64,000 bases of DNA from NCBI GenBank assembly GCA_932521035.1, contig OW051496.1:62001-126000 (forward strand). Direction: 5' to 3'. Source of the DNA: Oscheius dolichura. Taxonomy: Eukaryota > Nematoda > Chromadorea > Rhabditida > Rhabditidae. Positions 22,401 through 36,838 of this stretch are shown here, piece by piece. The position numbers and the translations under genes are program-made. Each line of letters starts with the position of its first letter. Position 1 is the stretch's first letter. The notes beneath the pieces are model-generated. The model ran no database searches, had not been told where the DNA came from, and saw only the letters and a list, made by a program, of their open reading frames with translations.

Positions 22401-24969
22401 CTATAATAGTTTTTGGGCTATAAAACGCTATTCGGTCAGCGAACCCTATTCTATCTTGGATTATTCGTACTCTACTCGTCGAGCTCTACAAGAAGAGTGG
22501 TCGAACGTTCTCCAATCATTAGGCTTTTATTCCGTACTGGCCTGTTCGAATTTCCCAAGAGATTTGTATTGGCTTACCCCCTATTTTTGGACTATAATAG
22601 TTTTTGGGCTATAAAACGCTATTCGGTCAGCGAACCCTATTCGATCTTGGATTATTCGTACTCTACTCGTCGAGCTCTACAAGAAGAGTGGTCGAACGTT
22701 CTCCAATCATTAGGCTTTTATTCCGTACTGGCCTGTTCGAATTTCCCAAGAGATTTGTATTGGCTTACCCCCTATTTTTGGACTATAATAGTTTTTGGGC
22801 TATAAAACGCTATTCGGTCAGCGAACCCTATTCTATCTTGGATTATTCGTACTCTACTCGTCGAGCTCTACAAGAAGAGTGGTCGAACGTTCTCCAATCA
22901 TTAGGCTTTTATTCCGTACTGGCCTGTTCGAATTTCCCAAGAGATTTGTATTGGCTTAAACCCTGGTCTATGATCTAGGAGCCATAACGTGGCTCAGAAG
23001 CGTCCCCCTGTGACGGGAGCTGGTTTTTTAGACTCAGCTCGATGAGGCGGTTCGAATGAGTACAAATTCGGACCTCCTACCCTCTTTTCCAGAAACTGCC
23101 CCATATTACTGTACCTTTTTCTGGACTATAATAGTTTTTGGGCTATAAAACGCTATTCGGTCAGCGAACCCTATTCGATCTTGGATTATTCGTACTCTAC
23201 TCGTCGAGCTCTACAAGAAGAGTGGTCGAACGTTCTCCAATCATTAGGCTTTTATTCCGTACTGGCCTGTTCGAATTTCCCAAGAGATTTGTATTGGCTT
23301 ACCCCCTATTTTTGGACTATAATAGTTTTTGGGCTATAAAACGCTATTCGGTCAGCGAACCCTATTCGATCTTGGATTATTCGTACTCTACTCGTCGAGC
23401 TCTACAAGAAGAGTGGTCGAACGTTCTCCAATCATTAGGCTTTTATTCCGTACTGGCCTGTTCGAATTTCCCAAGAGATTTGTATTGGCTTACCCCCTAT
23501 TTTTGGACTATAATAGTTTTTGGGCTATAAAACGCTATTCGGTCGGCGAACCCTATTCGATCTTGGATTTTTCGTACTCTACTCGTCGAGCTCTACAAGA
23601 AGAGTGGTCGAACGTTCTCCAATCATTAGGCTTTTATTCCGTACTGGCCTGTTCGAATTTCCCAAGAGATTTGTATTGGCTTAAACCCTGGTCTATGATC
23701 TAGGAGCCATAACGTGGCTCAGAAGCGTCCCCCTGTGACGGGAGCTGGTTTTTTAGACTCAGCTCGATGAGGCGGTTCGAATGAGTACAAATTCGGACCT
23801 CCTACCCTCTTTTCCAGAAACTGCCCCATATTACTGTACCTTTTTCTGGACTATAATAGTTTTTGGGCTATAAAACGCTATTCGGTCAGCGAACCCTATT
23901 CGATCTTGGATTATTCGTACTCTACTCGTCGAGCTCTACAAGAAGAGTGGTCGAACGTTCTCCAATCATTAGGCTTTTATTCCGTACTGGCCTGTTCGAA
24001 TTTCCCAAGAGATTTGTATTGGCTTACCCCCTATTTTTGGACTATAATAGTTTTTGGGCTATAAAACGCTATTCGGTCAGCGAACCCTATTCTATCTTGG
24101 ATTATTCGTACTCTACTCGTCGAGCTCTACAAGAAGAGTGGTCAAACGTTCTCCAATCATTAGGCTTTTATTCCGTACTGGCCTGTTCGAATTTCCCAAG
24201 AGATTTGTATTGGCTTACCCCCTATTTTTGGACTATAATAGTTTTTGGGCTATAAAACGCTATTCGGTCAGCGAACCCTATTCTATCTTGGATTATTCGT
24301 ACTCTACTCGTCGAGCTCTACAAGAAGAGTGGTCGAACGTTCTCCAATCATTAGGCTTTTATTCCGTACTGGCCTGTTCGAATTTCCCAAGAGATTTGTA
24401 TTGGCTTACCCCCTATTTTTGGACTATAATAGTTTTTGGGCTATAAAACGCTATTCGGTCAGCGAACCCTATTCGATCTTGGATTATTCGTACTCTACTC
24501 GTCGAGCTCTACAAGAAGAGTGGTCGAACATTCTCCAATCATTAGGCTTTTATTCCGTACTGGCCTGTTCGAATTTCCCAAGAGATTTGTATTGGCTTAC
24601 CCCCTATTTTTGGACTATAATAGTTTTTGGGCTATAAAACGCTATTCGGTCAGCGAACCCTATTCTATCTTGGATTATTCGTACTCTACTCGTCGAGCTC
24701 TACAAGAAGAGTGGTCGAACGTTCTCCAATCATTAGGCTTTTATTCCGTACTGGCCTGTTCGAATTTCCCAAGAGATTTGTATTGGCTTAAACCCTGGTC
24801 TATGATCTAGGAGCCATAACGTGGCTTAGAAGCGTCCCCCTGTGACGGGAGCTGGTTTTTTAGACTCAGCTCGATGAGGCGGTTCGAATGAGTACAAATT
24901 CGGACCTCCTACCCTCTTTTCCAGAAACTGCCCCATATTACTGTACCTTTTTCTGGACTATAATAGTTT
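18215..24969 (+). repeat. Array region 4: 8 blocks with an 1,832-bp higher-order period
   Basis: Blocks start at 18215, 18749, 19474, 20199, 21306, 22031, 23138 and 23863, with 1, 2, 2, 4, 2, 4, 2 and 4 short units. A (2,4) pair of blocks repeats three times: 19474-21305, 21306-23137 and 23138-24969. The T at +50 marks the long unit of each two-short block (for example 21738), and G at +25 joins it from 21713 on. Private substitutions are at 19055, 21575 and 24144. Confidence 0.95.
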
Positions 24970-27900
24970 TTGGGCTATAAAACGCTATTCGGTCAGCGAA
25001 CCCTATTCGATCTTGGATTATTCGTACTCTACTCGTCGAGCTCTACAAGAAGAGTGGTCGAACGTTCTCCAATCATTAGGCTTTTATTCCGTACTGGCCT
25101 GTTCGAATTTCCCAAGAGATTTGTATTGGCTTACCCCCTATTTTTGGACTATAATAGTTTTTGGGCTATAAAACGCTATTCGGTCAGCGAACCCTATTCA
25201 ATCTTGGATTATTCGTACTCTACTCGTCGAGCTCTACAAGAAGAGTGGTCGAACGTTCTCCAATCATTAGGCTTTTATTCCGTACTGGCCTGTTCGAATT
25301 TCCCAAGAGATTTGTATTGGCTTAAACCCTGGTCTATGATCTAGGAGCCATAACGTGGCTCAGAAGCGTCCCCCTGTGACGGGAGCTGGTTTTTTAGACT
25401 CAGCTCGATGAGGCGGTTCGAATGAGTACAAATTCGGACCTCCTACCCTCTTTTCCAGAAACTGCCCCATATTACTGTACCTTTTTCTGGACTATAATAG
25501 TTTTTGGGCTATAAAACGCTATTCGGTCAGCGAACCCTATTCGATCTTGGATTATTCGTACTCTACTCGTCGAGCTCTACAAGAAGAGTGGTCGAACGTT
25601 CTCCAATCATTAGGCTTTTATTCCGTACTGGCCTGTTCGAATTTCCCAAGAGATTTGTATTGGCTTACCCCCTATTTTTGGACTATAATAGTTTTTGGGC
25701 TATAAAACGCTATTCGGTCAGCGAACCCTATTCTATCTTGGATTATTCGTACTCTACTCGTCGAGCTCTACAAGAAGAGTGGTCGAACGTTCTCCAATCA
25801 TTAGGCTTTTATTCCGTACTGGCCTGTTCGAATTTCCCAAGAGATTTGTATTGGCTTACCCCCTATTTTTGGACTATAATAGTTTTTGGGCTATAAAACG
25901 CTATTCGGTCAGCGAACCCTATTCTATCTTGGATTATTCGTACTCTACTCGTCGAGCTCTACAAGAAGAGTGGTCGAACGTTCTCCAATCATTAGGCTTT
26001 TATTCCGTACTGGCCTGTTCGAATTTCCCAAGAGATTTGTATTGGCTTACCCCCTATTTTTGGACTATAATAGTTTTTGGGCTATAAAACGCTATTCGGT
26101 CAGCGAACCCTATTCTATCTTGGATTATTCGTACTCTACTCGTCGAGCTCTACAAGAAGAGTGGTCGAACGTTCTCCAATCATTAGGCTTTTATTCCGTA
26201 CTGGCCTGTTCGAATTTCCCAAGAGATTTGTATTGGCTTACCCCCTATTTTTGGACTATAATAGTTTTTGGGCTATAAAACGCTATTCGGTCAGCGAACC
26301 CTATTCGATCTTGGATTATTCGTACTCTACTCGTCGAGCTCTACAAGAAGAGTGGTCGAACATTCTCCAATCATTAGGCTTTTATTCCGTACTGGCCTGT
26401 TCGAATTTCCCAAGAGATTTGTATTGGCTTACCCCCTATTTTTGGACTATAATAGTTTTTGGGCTATAAAACGCTATTCGGTCAGCGAACCCTATTCTAT
26501 CTTGGATTATTCGTACTCTACTCGTCGAGCTCTACAAGAAGAGTGGTCGAACGTTCTCCAATCATTAGGCTTTTATTCCGTACTGGCCTGTTCGAATTTC
26601 CCAAGAGATTTGTATTGGCTTAAACCCTGGTCTATGATCTAGGAGCCATAACGTGGCTTAGAAGCGTCCCCCTGTGACGGGAGCTGGTTTTTTAGACTCA
26701 GCTCGATGAGGCGGTTCGAATGAGTACAAATTCGGACCTCCTACCCTCTTTTCCAGAAACTGCCCCATATTACTGTACCTTTTTCTGGACTATAATAGTT
26801 TTTGGGCTATAAAACGCTATTCGGTCAGCGAACCCTATTCGATCTTGGATTATTCGTACTCTACTCGTCGAGCTCTACAAGAAGAGTGGTCGAACGTTCT
26901 CCAATCATTAGGCTTTTATTCCGTACTGGCCTGTTCGAATTTCCCAAGAGATTTGTATTGGCTTACCCCCTATTTTTGGACTATAATAGTTTTTGGGCTA
27001 TAAAACGCTATTCGGTCAGCGAACCCTATTCAATCTTGGATTATTCGTACTCTACTCGTCGAGCTCTACAAGAAGAGTGGTCGAACGTTCTCCAATCATT
27101 AGGCTTTTATTCCGTACTGGCCTGTTCGAATTTCCCAAGAGATTTGTATTGGCTTACCCCCTATTTTTGGACTATAATAGTTTTTGGGCTATAAAACGCT
27201 ATTCGGTCAGCGAACCCTATTCTATCTTGGATTATTCGTACTCTACTCGTCGAGCTCTACAAGAAGAGTGGTCGAACGTTCTCCAATCATTAGGCTTTTA
27301 TTCCGTACTGGCCTGTTCGAATTTCCCAAGAGATTTGTATTGGCTTAAACCCTGGTCTATGATCTAGGAGCCATAACGTGGCTCAGAAGCGTCCCCCTGT
27401 GACGGGAGCTGGTTTTTAAGACTCAGCTCGATGAGGCGGTTCGAATGAGTACAAATTCGGACCTCCTACCCTCTTTTCCAGCAACTGCCCCATATTACTG
27501 TACCTTTTTCTGGACTATAATAGTTTTTGGGCTATAAAACGCTATTCGGTCAGCGAACCCTATTCGATCTTGGATTATTCGTACTCTACTCGTCGAGCTC
27601 TACAAGAAGAGTGGTCGAACGTTCTCCAATCATTAGGCTTTTATTCCGTACTGGCCTGTTCGAATTTCCCAAGAGATTTGTATTGGCTTACCCCCTATTT
27701 TTGGACTATAATAGTTTTTGGGCTATAAAACGCTATTCGGTCAGCGAACCCTATTCAATCTTGGATTATTCGTACTCTACTCGTCGAGCTCTACAAGAAG
27801 AGTGGTCGAACGTTCTCCAATCATTAGGCTTTTATTCCGTACTGGCCTGTTCGAATTTCCCAAGAGATTTGTATTGGCTTACCCCCTATTTTTGGACTAT

Positions 27901-30900
27901 AATAGTTTTTGGGCTATAAAACGCTATTCGGTCAGCGAACCCTATTCTATCTTGGATTATTCGTACTCTACTCGTCGAGCTCTACAAGAAGAGTGGTCGA
28001 ACGTTCTCCAATCATTAGGCTTTTATTCCGTACTGGCCTGTTCGAATTTCCCAAGAGATTTGTATTGGCTTAAACCCTGGTCTATGATCTAGGAGCCATA
28101 ACGTGGCTCAGAAGCGTCCCCCTGTGACGGGAGCTGGTTTTTAAGACTCAGCTCGATGAGGCGGTTCGAATGAGTACAAATTCGGACCTCCTACCCTCTT
28201 TTCCAGCAACTGCCCCATATTACTGTACCTTTTTCTGGACTATAATAGTTTTTGGGCTATAAAACGCTATTCGGTCAGCGAACCCTATTCGATCTTGGAT
28301 TATTCGTACTCTACTCGTCGAGCTCTACAAGAAGAGTGGTCGAACGTTCTCCAATCATTAGGCTTTTATTCCGTACTGGCCTGTTCGAATTTCCCAAGAG
28401 ATTTGTATTGGCTTACCCCCTATTTTTGGACTATAATAGTTTTTGGGCTATAAAACGCTATTCGGTCAGCGAACCCTATTCGATCTTGGATTATTCGTAC
28501 TCTACTCGTCGAGCTCTACAAGAGGAGTGGTCGAACGTTCTCCAATCATTAGGCTTTTATTCCGTACTGGCCTGTTCGAATTTCCCAAGAGATTTGTATT
28601 GGCTTACCCCCTATTTTTGGACTATAATAGTTTTTGGGCTATAAAACGCTATTCGGTCAGCGAACCCTATTCTATCTTGGATTATTCGTACTCTACTCGT
28701 CGAGCTCTACAAGAAGAGTGGTCGAACGTTCTCCAATCATTAGGCTTTTATTCCGTACTGGCCTGTTCGAATTTCCCAAGAGATTTGTATTGGCTTACCC
28801 CCTATTTTTGGACTATAATAGTTTTTGGGCTATAAAACGCTATTCGGTCGGCGAACCCTATTCGATCTTGGATTTTTCGTACTCTACTCGTCGAGCTCTA
28901 CAAGAAGAGTGGTCGAACGTTCTCCAATCATTAGGCTTTTATTCCGTACTGGCCTGTTCGAATTTCCCAAGAGATTTGTATTGGCTTAAACCCTGGTCTA
29001 TGATCTAGGAGCCATAACGTGGCTCAGAAGCGTCCCCCTGTGACGGGAGCTGGTTTTTTAGACTCAGCTCGATGAGGCGGTTCGAATGAGTACAAACTCG
29101 GACCTCCTACCCTCTTTTCCAGAAACTGCCCCATATTACTGTACCTTTTTCTGGACTATAATAGTTTTTGGGCTATAAAACGCTATTCGGTCAGCGAACC
29201 CTATTCGATCTTGGATTATTCGTACTCTACTCGTCGAGCTCTACAAGAAGAGTGGTCGAACGTTCTCCAATCATTAGGCTTTTATTCCGTACTGGCCTGT
29301 TCGAATTTCCCAAGAGATTTGTATTGGCTTACCCCCTATTTTTGGACTATAATAGTTTTTGGGCTATAAAACGCTATTCGGTCAGCGAACCCTATTCTAT
29401 CTTGGATTATTCGTACTCTACTCGTCGAGCTCTACAAGAAGAGTGGTCGAACGTTCTCCAATCATTAGGCTTTTATTCCGTACTGGCCTGTTCGAATTTC
29501 CCAAGAGATTTGTATTGGCTTACCCCCTATTTTTGGACTATAATAGTTTTTGGGCTATAAAACGCTATTCGGTCAGCGAACCCTATTCTATCTTGGATTA
29601 TTCGTACTCTACTCGTCGAGCTCTACAAGAAGAGTGGTCGAACGTTCTCCAATCATTAGGCTTTTATTCCGTACTGGCCTGTTCGAATTTCCCAAGAGAT
29701 TTGTATTGGCTTACCCCCTATTTTTGGACTATAATAGTTTTTGGGCTATAAAACGCTATTCGGTCAGCGAACCCTATTCGATCTTGGATTATTCGTACTC
29801 TACTCGTCGAGCTCTACAAGAGGAGTGGTCGAACGTTCTCCAATCATTAGGCTTTTATTCCGTACTGGCCTGTTCGAATTTCCCAAGAGATTTGTATTGG
29901 CTTACCCCCTATTTTTGGACTATAATAGTTTTTGGGCTATAAAACGCTATTCGGTCGGCGAACCCTATTCGATCTTGGATTTTTCGTACTCTACTCGTCG
30001 AGCTCTACAAGAAGAGTGGTCGAACGTTCTCCAATCATTAGGCTTTTATTCCGTACTGGCCTGTTCGAATTTCCCAAGAGATTTGTATTGGCTTAAACCC
30101 TGGTCTATGATCTAGGAGCCATAACGTGGCTCAGAAGCGTCCCCCTGTGACGGGAGCTGGTTTTTTAGACTCAGCTCGATGAGGCGGTTCGAATGAGTAC
30201 AAATTCGGACCTCCTACCCTCTTTTCCAGAAACTGCCCCATATTACTGTACCTTTTTCTGGACTATAATAGTTTTTGGGCTATAAAACGCTATTCGGTCA
30301 GCGAACCCTATTCGATCTTGGATTATTCGTACTCTACTCGTCGAGCTCTACAAGAAGAGTGGTCGAACGTTCTCCAATCATTAGGCTTTTATTCCGTACT
30401 GGCCTGTTCGAATTTCCCAAGAGATTTGTATTGGCTTACCCCCTATTTTTGGACTATAATAGTTTTTGGGCTATAAAACGCTATTCTGTCAGCGAACCCT
30501 ATTCTATCTTGGATTATTCGTACTCTACTCGTCGAGCTCTACAAGAAGAGTGGTCGAACGTTCTCCAATCATTAGGCTTTTATTCCGTACTGGCCTGTTC
30601 GAATTTCCCAAGAGATTTGTATTGGCTTACCCCCTATTTTTGGACTATAATAGTTTTTGGGCTATAAAACGCTATTCGGTCAGCGAACCCTATTCGATCT
30701 TGGATTATTCGTACTCTACTCGTCGAGCTCTACAAGAAGAGTGGTCGAACATTCTCCAATCATTAGGCTTTTATTCCGTACTGGCCTGTTCGAATTTCCC
30801 AAGAGATTTGTATTGGCTTACCCCCTATTTTTGGACTATAATAGTTTTTGGGCTATAAAACGCTATTCGGTCAGCGAACCCTATTCTATCTTGGATTATT

Positions 30901-31724
30901 CGTACTCTACTCGTCGAGCTCTACAAGAAGAGTGGTCGAACGTTCTCCAATCATTAGGCTTTTATTCCGTACTGGCCTGTTCGAATTTCCCAAGAGATTT
31001 GTATTGGCTTAAACCCTGGTCTATGATCTAGGAGCCATAACGTGGCTTAGAAGCGTCCCCCTGTGACGGGAGCTGGTTTTTTAGACTCAGCTCGATGAGG
31101 CGGTTCGAATGAGTACAAATTCGGACCTCCTACCCTCTTTTCCAGAAACTGCCCCATATTACTGTACCTTTTTCTGGACTATAATAGTTTTTGGGCTATA
31201 AAACGCTATTCGGTCAGCGAACCCTATTCGATCTTGGATTATTCGTACTCTACTCGTCGAGCTCTACAAGAAGAGTGGTCGAACGTTCTCCAATCATTAG
31301 GCTTTTATTCCGTACTGGCCTGTTCGAATTTCCCAAGAGATTTGTATTGGCTTACCCCCTATTTTTGGACTATAATAGTTTTTGGGCTATAAAACGCTAT
31401 TCGGTCGGCGAACCCTATTCGATCTTGGATTTTTCGTACTCTACTCGTCGAGCTCTACAAGAAGAGTGGTCGAACGTTCTCCAATCATTAGGCTTTTATT
31501 CCGTACTGGCCTGTTCGAATTTCCCAAGAGATTTGTATTGGCTTAAACCCTGGTCTATGATCTAGGAGCCATAACGTGGCTCAGAAGCGTCCCCCTGTGA
31601 CGGGAGCTGGTTTTTTAGACTCAGCTCGATGAGGCGGTTCGAATGAGTACAAACTCGGACCTCCTACCCTCTTTTCCAGAAACTGCCCCATATTACTGTA
31701 CCTTTTTCTGGACTATAATAGTTT
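24970..31724 (+). repeat. Array region 5: 8 blocks, mixed
   Basis: Blocks start at 24970, 25504, 26802, 27527, 28252, 29168, 30275 and 31191, with 1, 5, 2, 2, 3, 4, 3 and 1 short units. The 725-bp block 26802-27526 is duplicated next to itself at 27527-28251; both carry A at +39 in the second unit, TTTTTAAG and the +298 C. The G at +81 appears first at 28524 and the T at +21 first at 30487. The long unit at 25161 carries the +39 A marker otherwise found only in short units. Confidence 0.95.
26268..27526 (+). repeat. 1,259-bp higher-order module, copy 4
   Basis: It has the same order and markers, with C at +298 (27482). Its last three units (725 bp) are duplicated immediately downstream at 27527-28251. 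Confidence 0.9.
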
Positions 31725-34700
31725 TTGGGCTATAAAACGCTATTCGGTCAGCGAACCCTATTCGATCTTGGATTATTCGTACTCTACTCGTCGAGCTCTA
31801 CAAGAAGAGTGGTCGAACGTTCTCCAATCATTAGGCTTTTATTCCGTACTGGCCTGTTCGAATTTCCCAAGAGATTTGTATTGGCTTACCCCCTATTTTT
31901 GGACTATAATAGTTTTTGGGCTATAAAACGCTATTCTGTCAGCGAACCCTATTCTATCTTGGATTATTCGTACTCTACTCGTCGAGCTCTACAAGAAGAG
32001 TGGTCGAACGTTCTCCAATCATTAGGCTTTTATTCCGTACTGGCCTGTTCGAATTTCCCAAGAGATTTGTATTGGCTTACCCCCTATTTTTGGACTATAA
32101 TAGTTTTTGGGCTATAAAACGCTATTCGGTCAGCGAACCCTATTCTATCTTGGATTATTCGTACTCTACTCGTCGAGCTCTACAAGAAGAGTGGTCGAAC
32201 GTTCTCCAATCATTAGGCTTTTATTCCGTACTGGCCTGTTCGAATTTCCCAAGAGATTTGTATTGGCTTACCCCCTATTTTTGGACTATAATAGTTTTTG
32301 GGCTATAAAACGCTATTCGGTCAGCGAACCCTATTCGATCTTGGATTATTCGTACTCTACTCGTCGAGCTCTACAAGAGGAGTGGTCGAACGTTCTCCAA
32401 TCATTAGGCTTTTATTCCGTACTGGCCTGTTCGAATTTCCCAAGAGATTTGTATTGGCTTACCCCCTATTTTTGGACTATAATAGTTTTTGGGCTATAAA
32501 ACGCTATTCGGTCGGCGAACCCTATTCGATCTTGGATTTTTCGTACTCTACTCGTCGAGCTCTACAAGAAGAGTGGTCGAACGTTCTCCAATCATTAGGC
32601 TTTTATTCCGTACTGGCCTGTTCGAATTTCCCAAGAGATTTGTATTGGCTTAAACCCTGGTCTATGATCTAGGAGCCATAACGTGGCTCAGAAGCGTCCC
32701 CCTGTGACGGGAGCTGGTTTTTTAGACTCAGCTCGATGAGGCGGTTCGAATGAGTACAAATTCGGACCTCCTACCCTCTTTTCCAGAAACTGCCCCATAT
32801 TACTGTACCTTTTTCTGGACTATAATAGTTTTTGGGCTATAAAACGCTATTCGGTCAGCGAACCCTATTCGATCTTGGATTATTCGTACTCTACTCGTCG
32901 AGCTCTACAAGAAGAGTGGTCGAACGTTCTCCAATCATTAGGCTTTTATTCCGTACTGGCCTGTTCGAATTTCCCAAGAGATTTGTATTGGCTTACCCCC
33001 TATTTTTGGACTATAATAGTTTTTGGGCTATAAAACGCTATTCTGTCAGCGAACCCTATTCTATCTTGGATTATTCGTACTCTACTCGTCGAGCTCTACA
33101 AGAAGAGTGGTCGAACGTTCTCCAATCATTAGGCTTTTATTCCGTACTGGCCTGTTCGAATTTCCCAAGAGATTTGTATTGGCTTACCCCCTATTTTTGG
33201 ACTATAATAGTTTTTGGGCTATAAAACGCTATTCGGTCAGCGAACCCTATTCTATCTTGGATTATTCGTACTCTACTCGTCGAGCTCTACAAGAAGAGTG
33301 GTCGAACGTTCTCCAATCATTAGGCTTTTATTCCGTACTGGCCTGTTCGAATTTCCCAAGAGATTTGTATTGGCTTACCCCCTATTTTTGGACTATAATA
33401 GTTTTTGGGCTATAAAACGCTATTCGGTCAGCGAACCCTATTCGATCTTGGATTATTCGTACTCTACTCGTCGAGCTCTACAAGAAGAGTGGTCGAACAT
33501 TCTCCAATCATTAGGCTTTTATTCCGTACTGGCCTGTTCGAATTTCCCAAGAGATTTGTATTGGCTTACCCCCTATTTTTGGACTATAATAGTTTTTGGG
33601 CTATAAAACGCTATTCGGTCAGCGAACCCTATTCTATCTTGGATTATTCGTACTCTACTCGTCGAGCTCTACAAGAAGAGTGGTCGAACGTTCTCCAATC
33701 ATTAGGCTTTTATTCCGTACTGGCCTGTTCGAATTTCCCAAGAGATTTGTATTGGCTTAAACCCTGGTCTATGATCTAGGAGCCATAACGTGGCTTAGAA
33801 GCGTCCCCCTGTGACGGGAGCTGGTTTTTTAGACTCAGCTCGATGAGGCGGTTCGAATGAGTACAAATTCGGACCTCCTACCCTCTTTTCCAGAAACTGC
33901 CCCATATTACTGTACCTTTTTCTGGACTATAATAGTTTTTGGGCTATAAAACGCTATTCGGTCAGCGAACCCTATTCGATCTTGGATTATTCGTACTCTA
34001 CTCGTCGAGCTCTACAAGAAGAGTGGTCGAACGTTCTCCAATCATTAGGCTTTTATTCCGTACTGGCCTGTTCGAATTTCCCAAGAGATTTGTATTGGCT
34101 TACCCCCTATTTTTGGACTATAATAGTTTTTGGGCTATAAAACGCTATTCGGTCAGCGAACCCTATTCAATCTTGGATTATTCGTACTCTACTCGTCGAG
34201 CTCTACAAGAAGAGTGGTCGAACGTTCTCCAATCATTAGGCTTTTATTCCGTACTGGCCTGTTCGAATTTCCCAAGAGATTTGTATTGGCTTACCCCCTA
34301 TTTTTGGACTATAATAGTTTTTGGGCTATAAAACGCTATTCGGTCAGCGAACCCTATTCTATCTTGGATTATTCGTACTCTACTCGTCGAGCTCTACAAG
34401 AAGAGTGGTCGAACGTTCTCCAATCATTAGGCTTTTATTCCGTACTGGCCTGTTCGAATTTCCCAAGAGATTTGTATTGGCTTAAACCCTGGTCTATGAT
34501 CTAGGAGCCATAACGTGGCTCAGAAGCGTCCCCCTGTGACGGGAGCTGGTTTTTAAGACTCAGCTCGATGAGGCGGTTCGAATGAGTACAAATTCGGACC
34601 TCCTACCCTCTTTTCCAGCAACTGCCCCATATTACTGTACCTTTTTCTGGACTATAATAGTTTTTGGGCTATAAAACGCTATTCGGTCAGCGAACCCTAT

Positions 34701-35770
34701 TCGATCTTGGATTATTCGTACTCTACTCGTCGAGCTCTACAAGAAGAGTGGTCGAACGTTCTCCAATCATTAGGCTTTTATTCCGTACTGGCCTGTTCGA
34801 ATTTCCCAAGAGATTTGTATTGGCTTACCCCCTATTTTTGGACTATAATAGTTTTTGGGCTATAAAACGCTATTCGGTCAGCGAACCCTATTCTATCTTG
34901 GATTATTCGTACTCTACTCGTCGAGCTCTACAAGAAGAGTGGTCGAACGTTCTCCAATCATTAGGCTTTTATTCCGTACTGGCCTGTTCGAATTTCCCAA
35001 GAGATTTGTATTGGCTTACCCCCTATTTTTGGACTATAATAGTTTTTGGGCTATAAAACGCTATTCGGTCAGCGAACCCTATTCTATCTTGGATTATTCG
35101 TACTCTACTCGTCGAGCTCTACAAGAAGAGTGGTCGAACGTTCTCCAATCATTAGGCTTTTATTCCGTACTGGCCTGTTCGAATTTCCCAAGAGATTTGT
35201 ATTGGCTTACCCCCTATTTTTGGACTATAATAGTTTTTGGGCTATAAAACGCTATTCGGTCAGCGAACCCTATTCGATCTTGGATTATTCGTACTCTACT
35301 CGTCGAGCTCTACAAGAGGAGTGGTCGAACGTTCTCCAATCATTAGGCTTTTATTCCGTACTGGCCTGTTCGAATTTCCCAAGAGATTTGTATTGGCTTA
35401 CCCCCTATTTTTGGACTATAATAGTTTTTGGGCTATAAAACGCTATTCGGTCAGCGAACCCTATTCTATCTTGGATTATTCGTACTCTACTCGTCGAGCT
35501 CTACAAGAAGAGTGGTCGAACGTTCTCCAATCATTAGGCTTTTATTCCGTACTGGCCTGTTCGAATTTCCCAAGAGATTTGTATTGGCTTAAACCCTGGT
35601 CTATGATCTAGGAGCCATAACGTGGCTCAGAAGCGTCCCCCTGTGACGGGAGCTGGTTTTTTAGACTCAGCTCGATGAGGCGGTTCGAATGAGTACAAAT
35701 TCGGACCTCCTACCCTCTTTTCCAGAAACTGCCCCATATTACTGTACCTTTTTCTGGACTATAATAGTTT
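31725..35770 (+). repeat. 4,046-bp higher-order repeat, left copy
   Basis: It comprises four blocks (n = 4, 4, 2, 4). Markers in order are: +81 G in the short unit at 32298, +25 G with +50 T in the long unit at 32489, +94 A at 33405, +39 A at 34130, TTTTTAAG and +298 C in the long unit at 34321, and +81 G at 35237. The right copy at 55807-59852 has the same length and the same markers in the same units, apart from +21 T and single-copy changes. Confidence 0.9.
33405..34663 (+). repeat. 1,259-bp higher-order module, copy 5
   Basis: It has the same order and markers, with C at +298 (34619). It is embedded in the 2,939-bp module at 32832-35770. Confidence 0.9.
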
Positions 35771-36838
35771 TTGGGCTATAAAACGCTATTCGGTCAGCGA
35801 ACCCTATTCGATCTTGGATTATTCGTACTCTACTCGTCGAGCTCTACAAGAAGAGTGGTCGAACGTTCTCCAATCATTAGGCTTTTATTCCGTACTGGCC
35901 TGTTCGAATTTCCCAAGAGATTTGTATTGGCTTACCCCCTATTTTTGGACTATAATAGTTTTTGGGCTATAAAACGCTATTCGGTCAGCGAACCCTATTC
36001 GATCTTGGATTATTCGTACTCTACTCGTCGAGCTCTACAAGAGGAGTGGTCGAACGTTCTCCAATCATTAGGCTTTTATTCCGTACTGGCCTGTTCGAAT
36101 TTCCCAAGAGATTTGTATTGGCTTACCCCCTATTTTTGGACTATAATAGTTTTTGGGCTATAAAACGCTATTCGGTCAGCGAACCCTATTCTATCTTGGA
36201 TTATTCGTACTCTACTCGTCGAGCTCTACAAGAAGAGTGGTCGAACGTTCTCCAATCATTAGGCTTTTATTCCGTACTGGCCTGTTCGAATTTCCCAAGA
36301 GATTTGTATTGGCTTAAACCCTGGTCTATGATCTAGGAGCCATAACGTGGCTCAGAAGCGTCCCCCTGTGACGGGAGCTGGTTTTTTAGACTCAGCTCGA
36401 TGAGGCGGTTCGAATGAGTACAAATTCGGACCTCCTACCCTCTTTTCCAGAAACTGCCCCATATTACTGTACCTTTTTCTGGACTATAATAGTTTTTGGG
36501 CTATAAAACGCTATTCGGTCAGCGAACCCTATTCGATCTTGGATTATTCGTACTCTACTCGTCGAGCTCTACAAGAAGAGTGGTCGAACGTTCTCCAATC
36601 ATTAGGCTTTTATTCCGTACTGGCCTGTTCGAATTTCCCAAGAGATTTGTATTGGCTTAAACCCTGGTCTATGATCTAGGAGCCATAACGTGGCTCAGAA
36701 GCGTCCCCCTGTGACGGGAGCTGGTTTTTTAGACTCAGCTCGATGAGGCGGTTCGAATGAGTACAAATTCGGACCTCCTACCCTCTTTTCCAGAAACTGC
36801 CCCATATTACTGTACCTTTTTCTGGACTATAATAGTTT

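Larger units (their letters stand above)
31725..36838 (+). repeat. Array region 6: 6 blocks, including one copy of the 4,046-bp module
   Basis: Blocks start at 31725, 32832, 33939, 34664, 35771 and 36496, with 4, 4, 2, 4, 2 and 0 short units. The span 31725-35770 equals 55807-59852 in length, unit order and nearly all markers. T at +21 (31937, 33044) is present here but absent from the right-hand copy. Confidence 0.95.
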
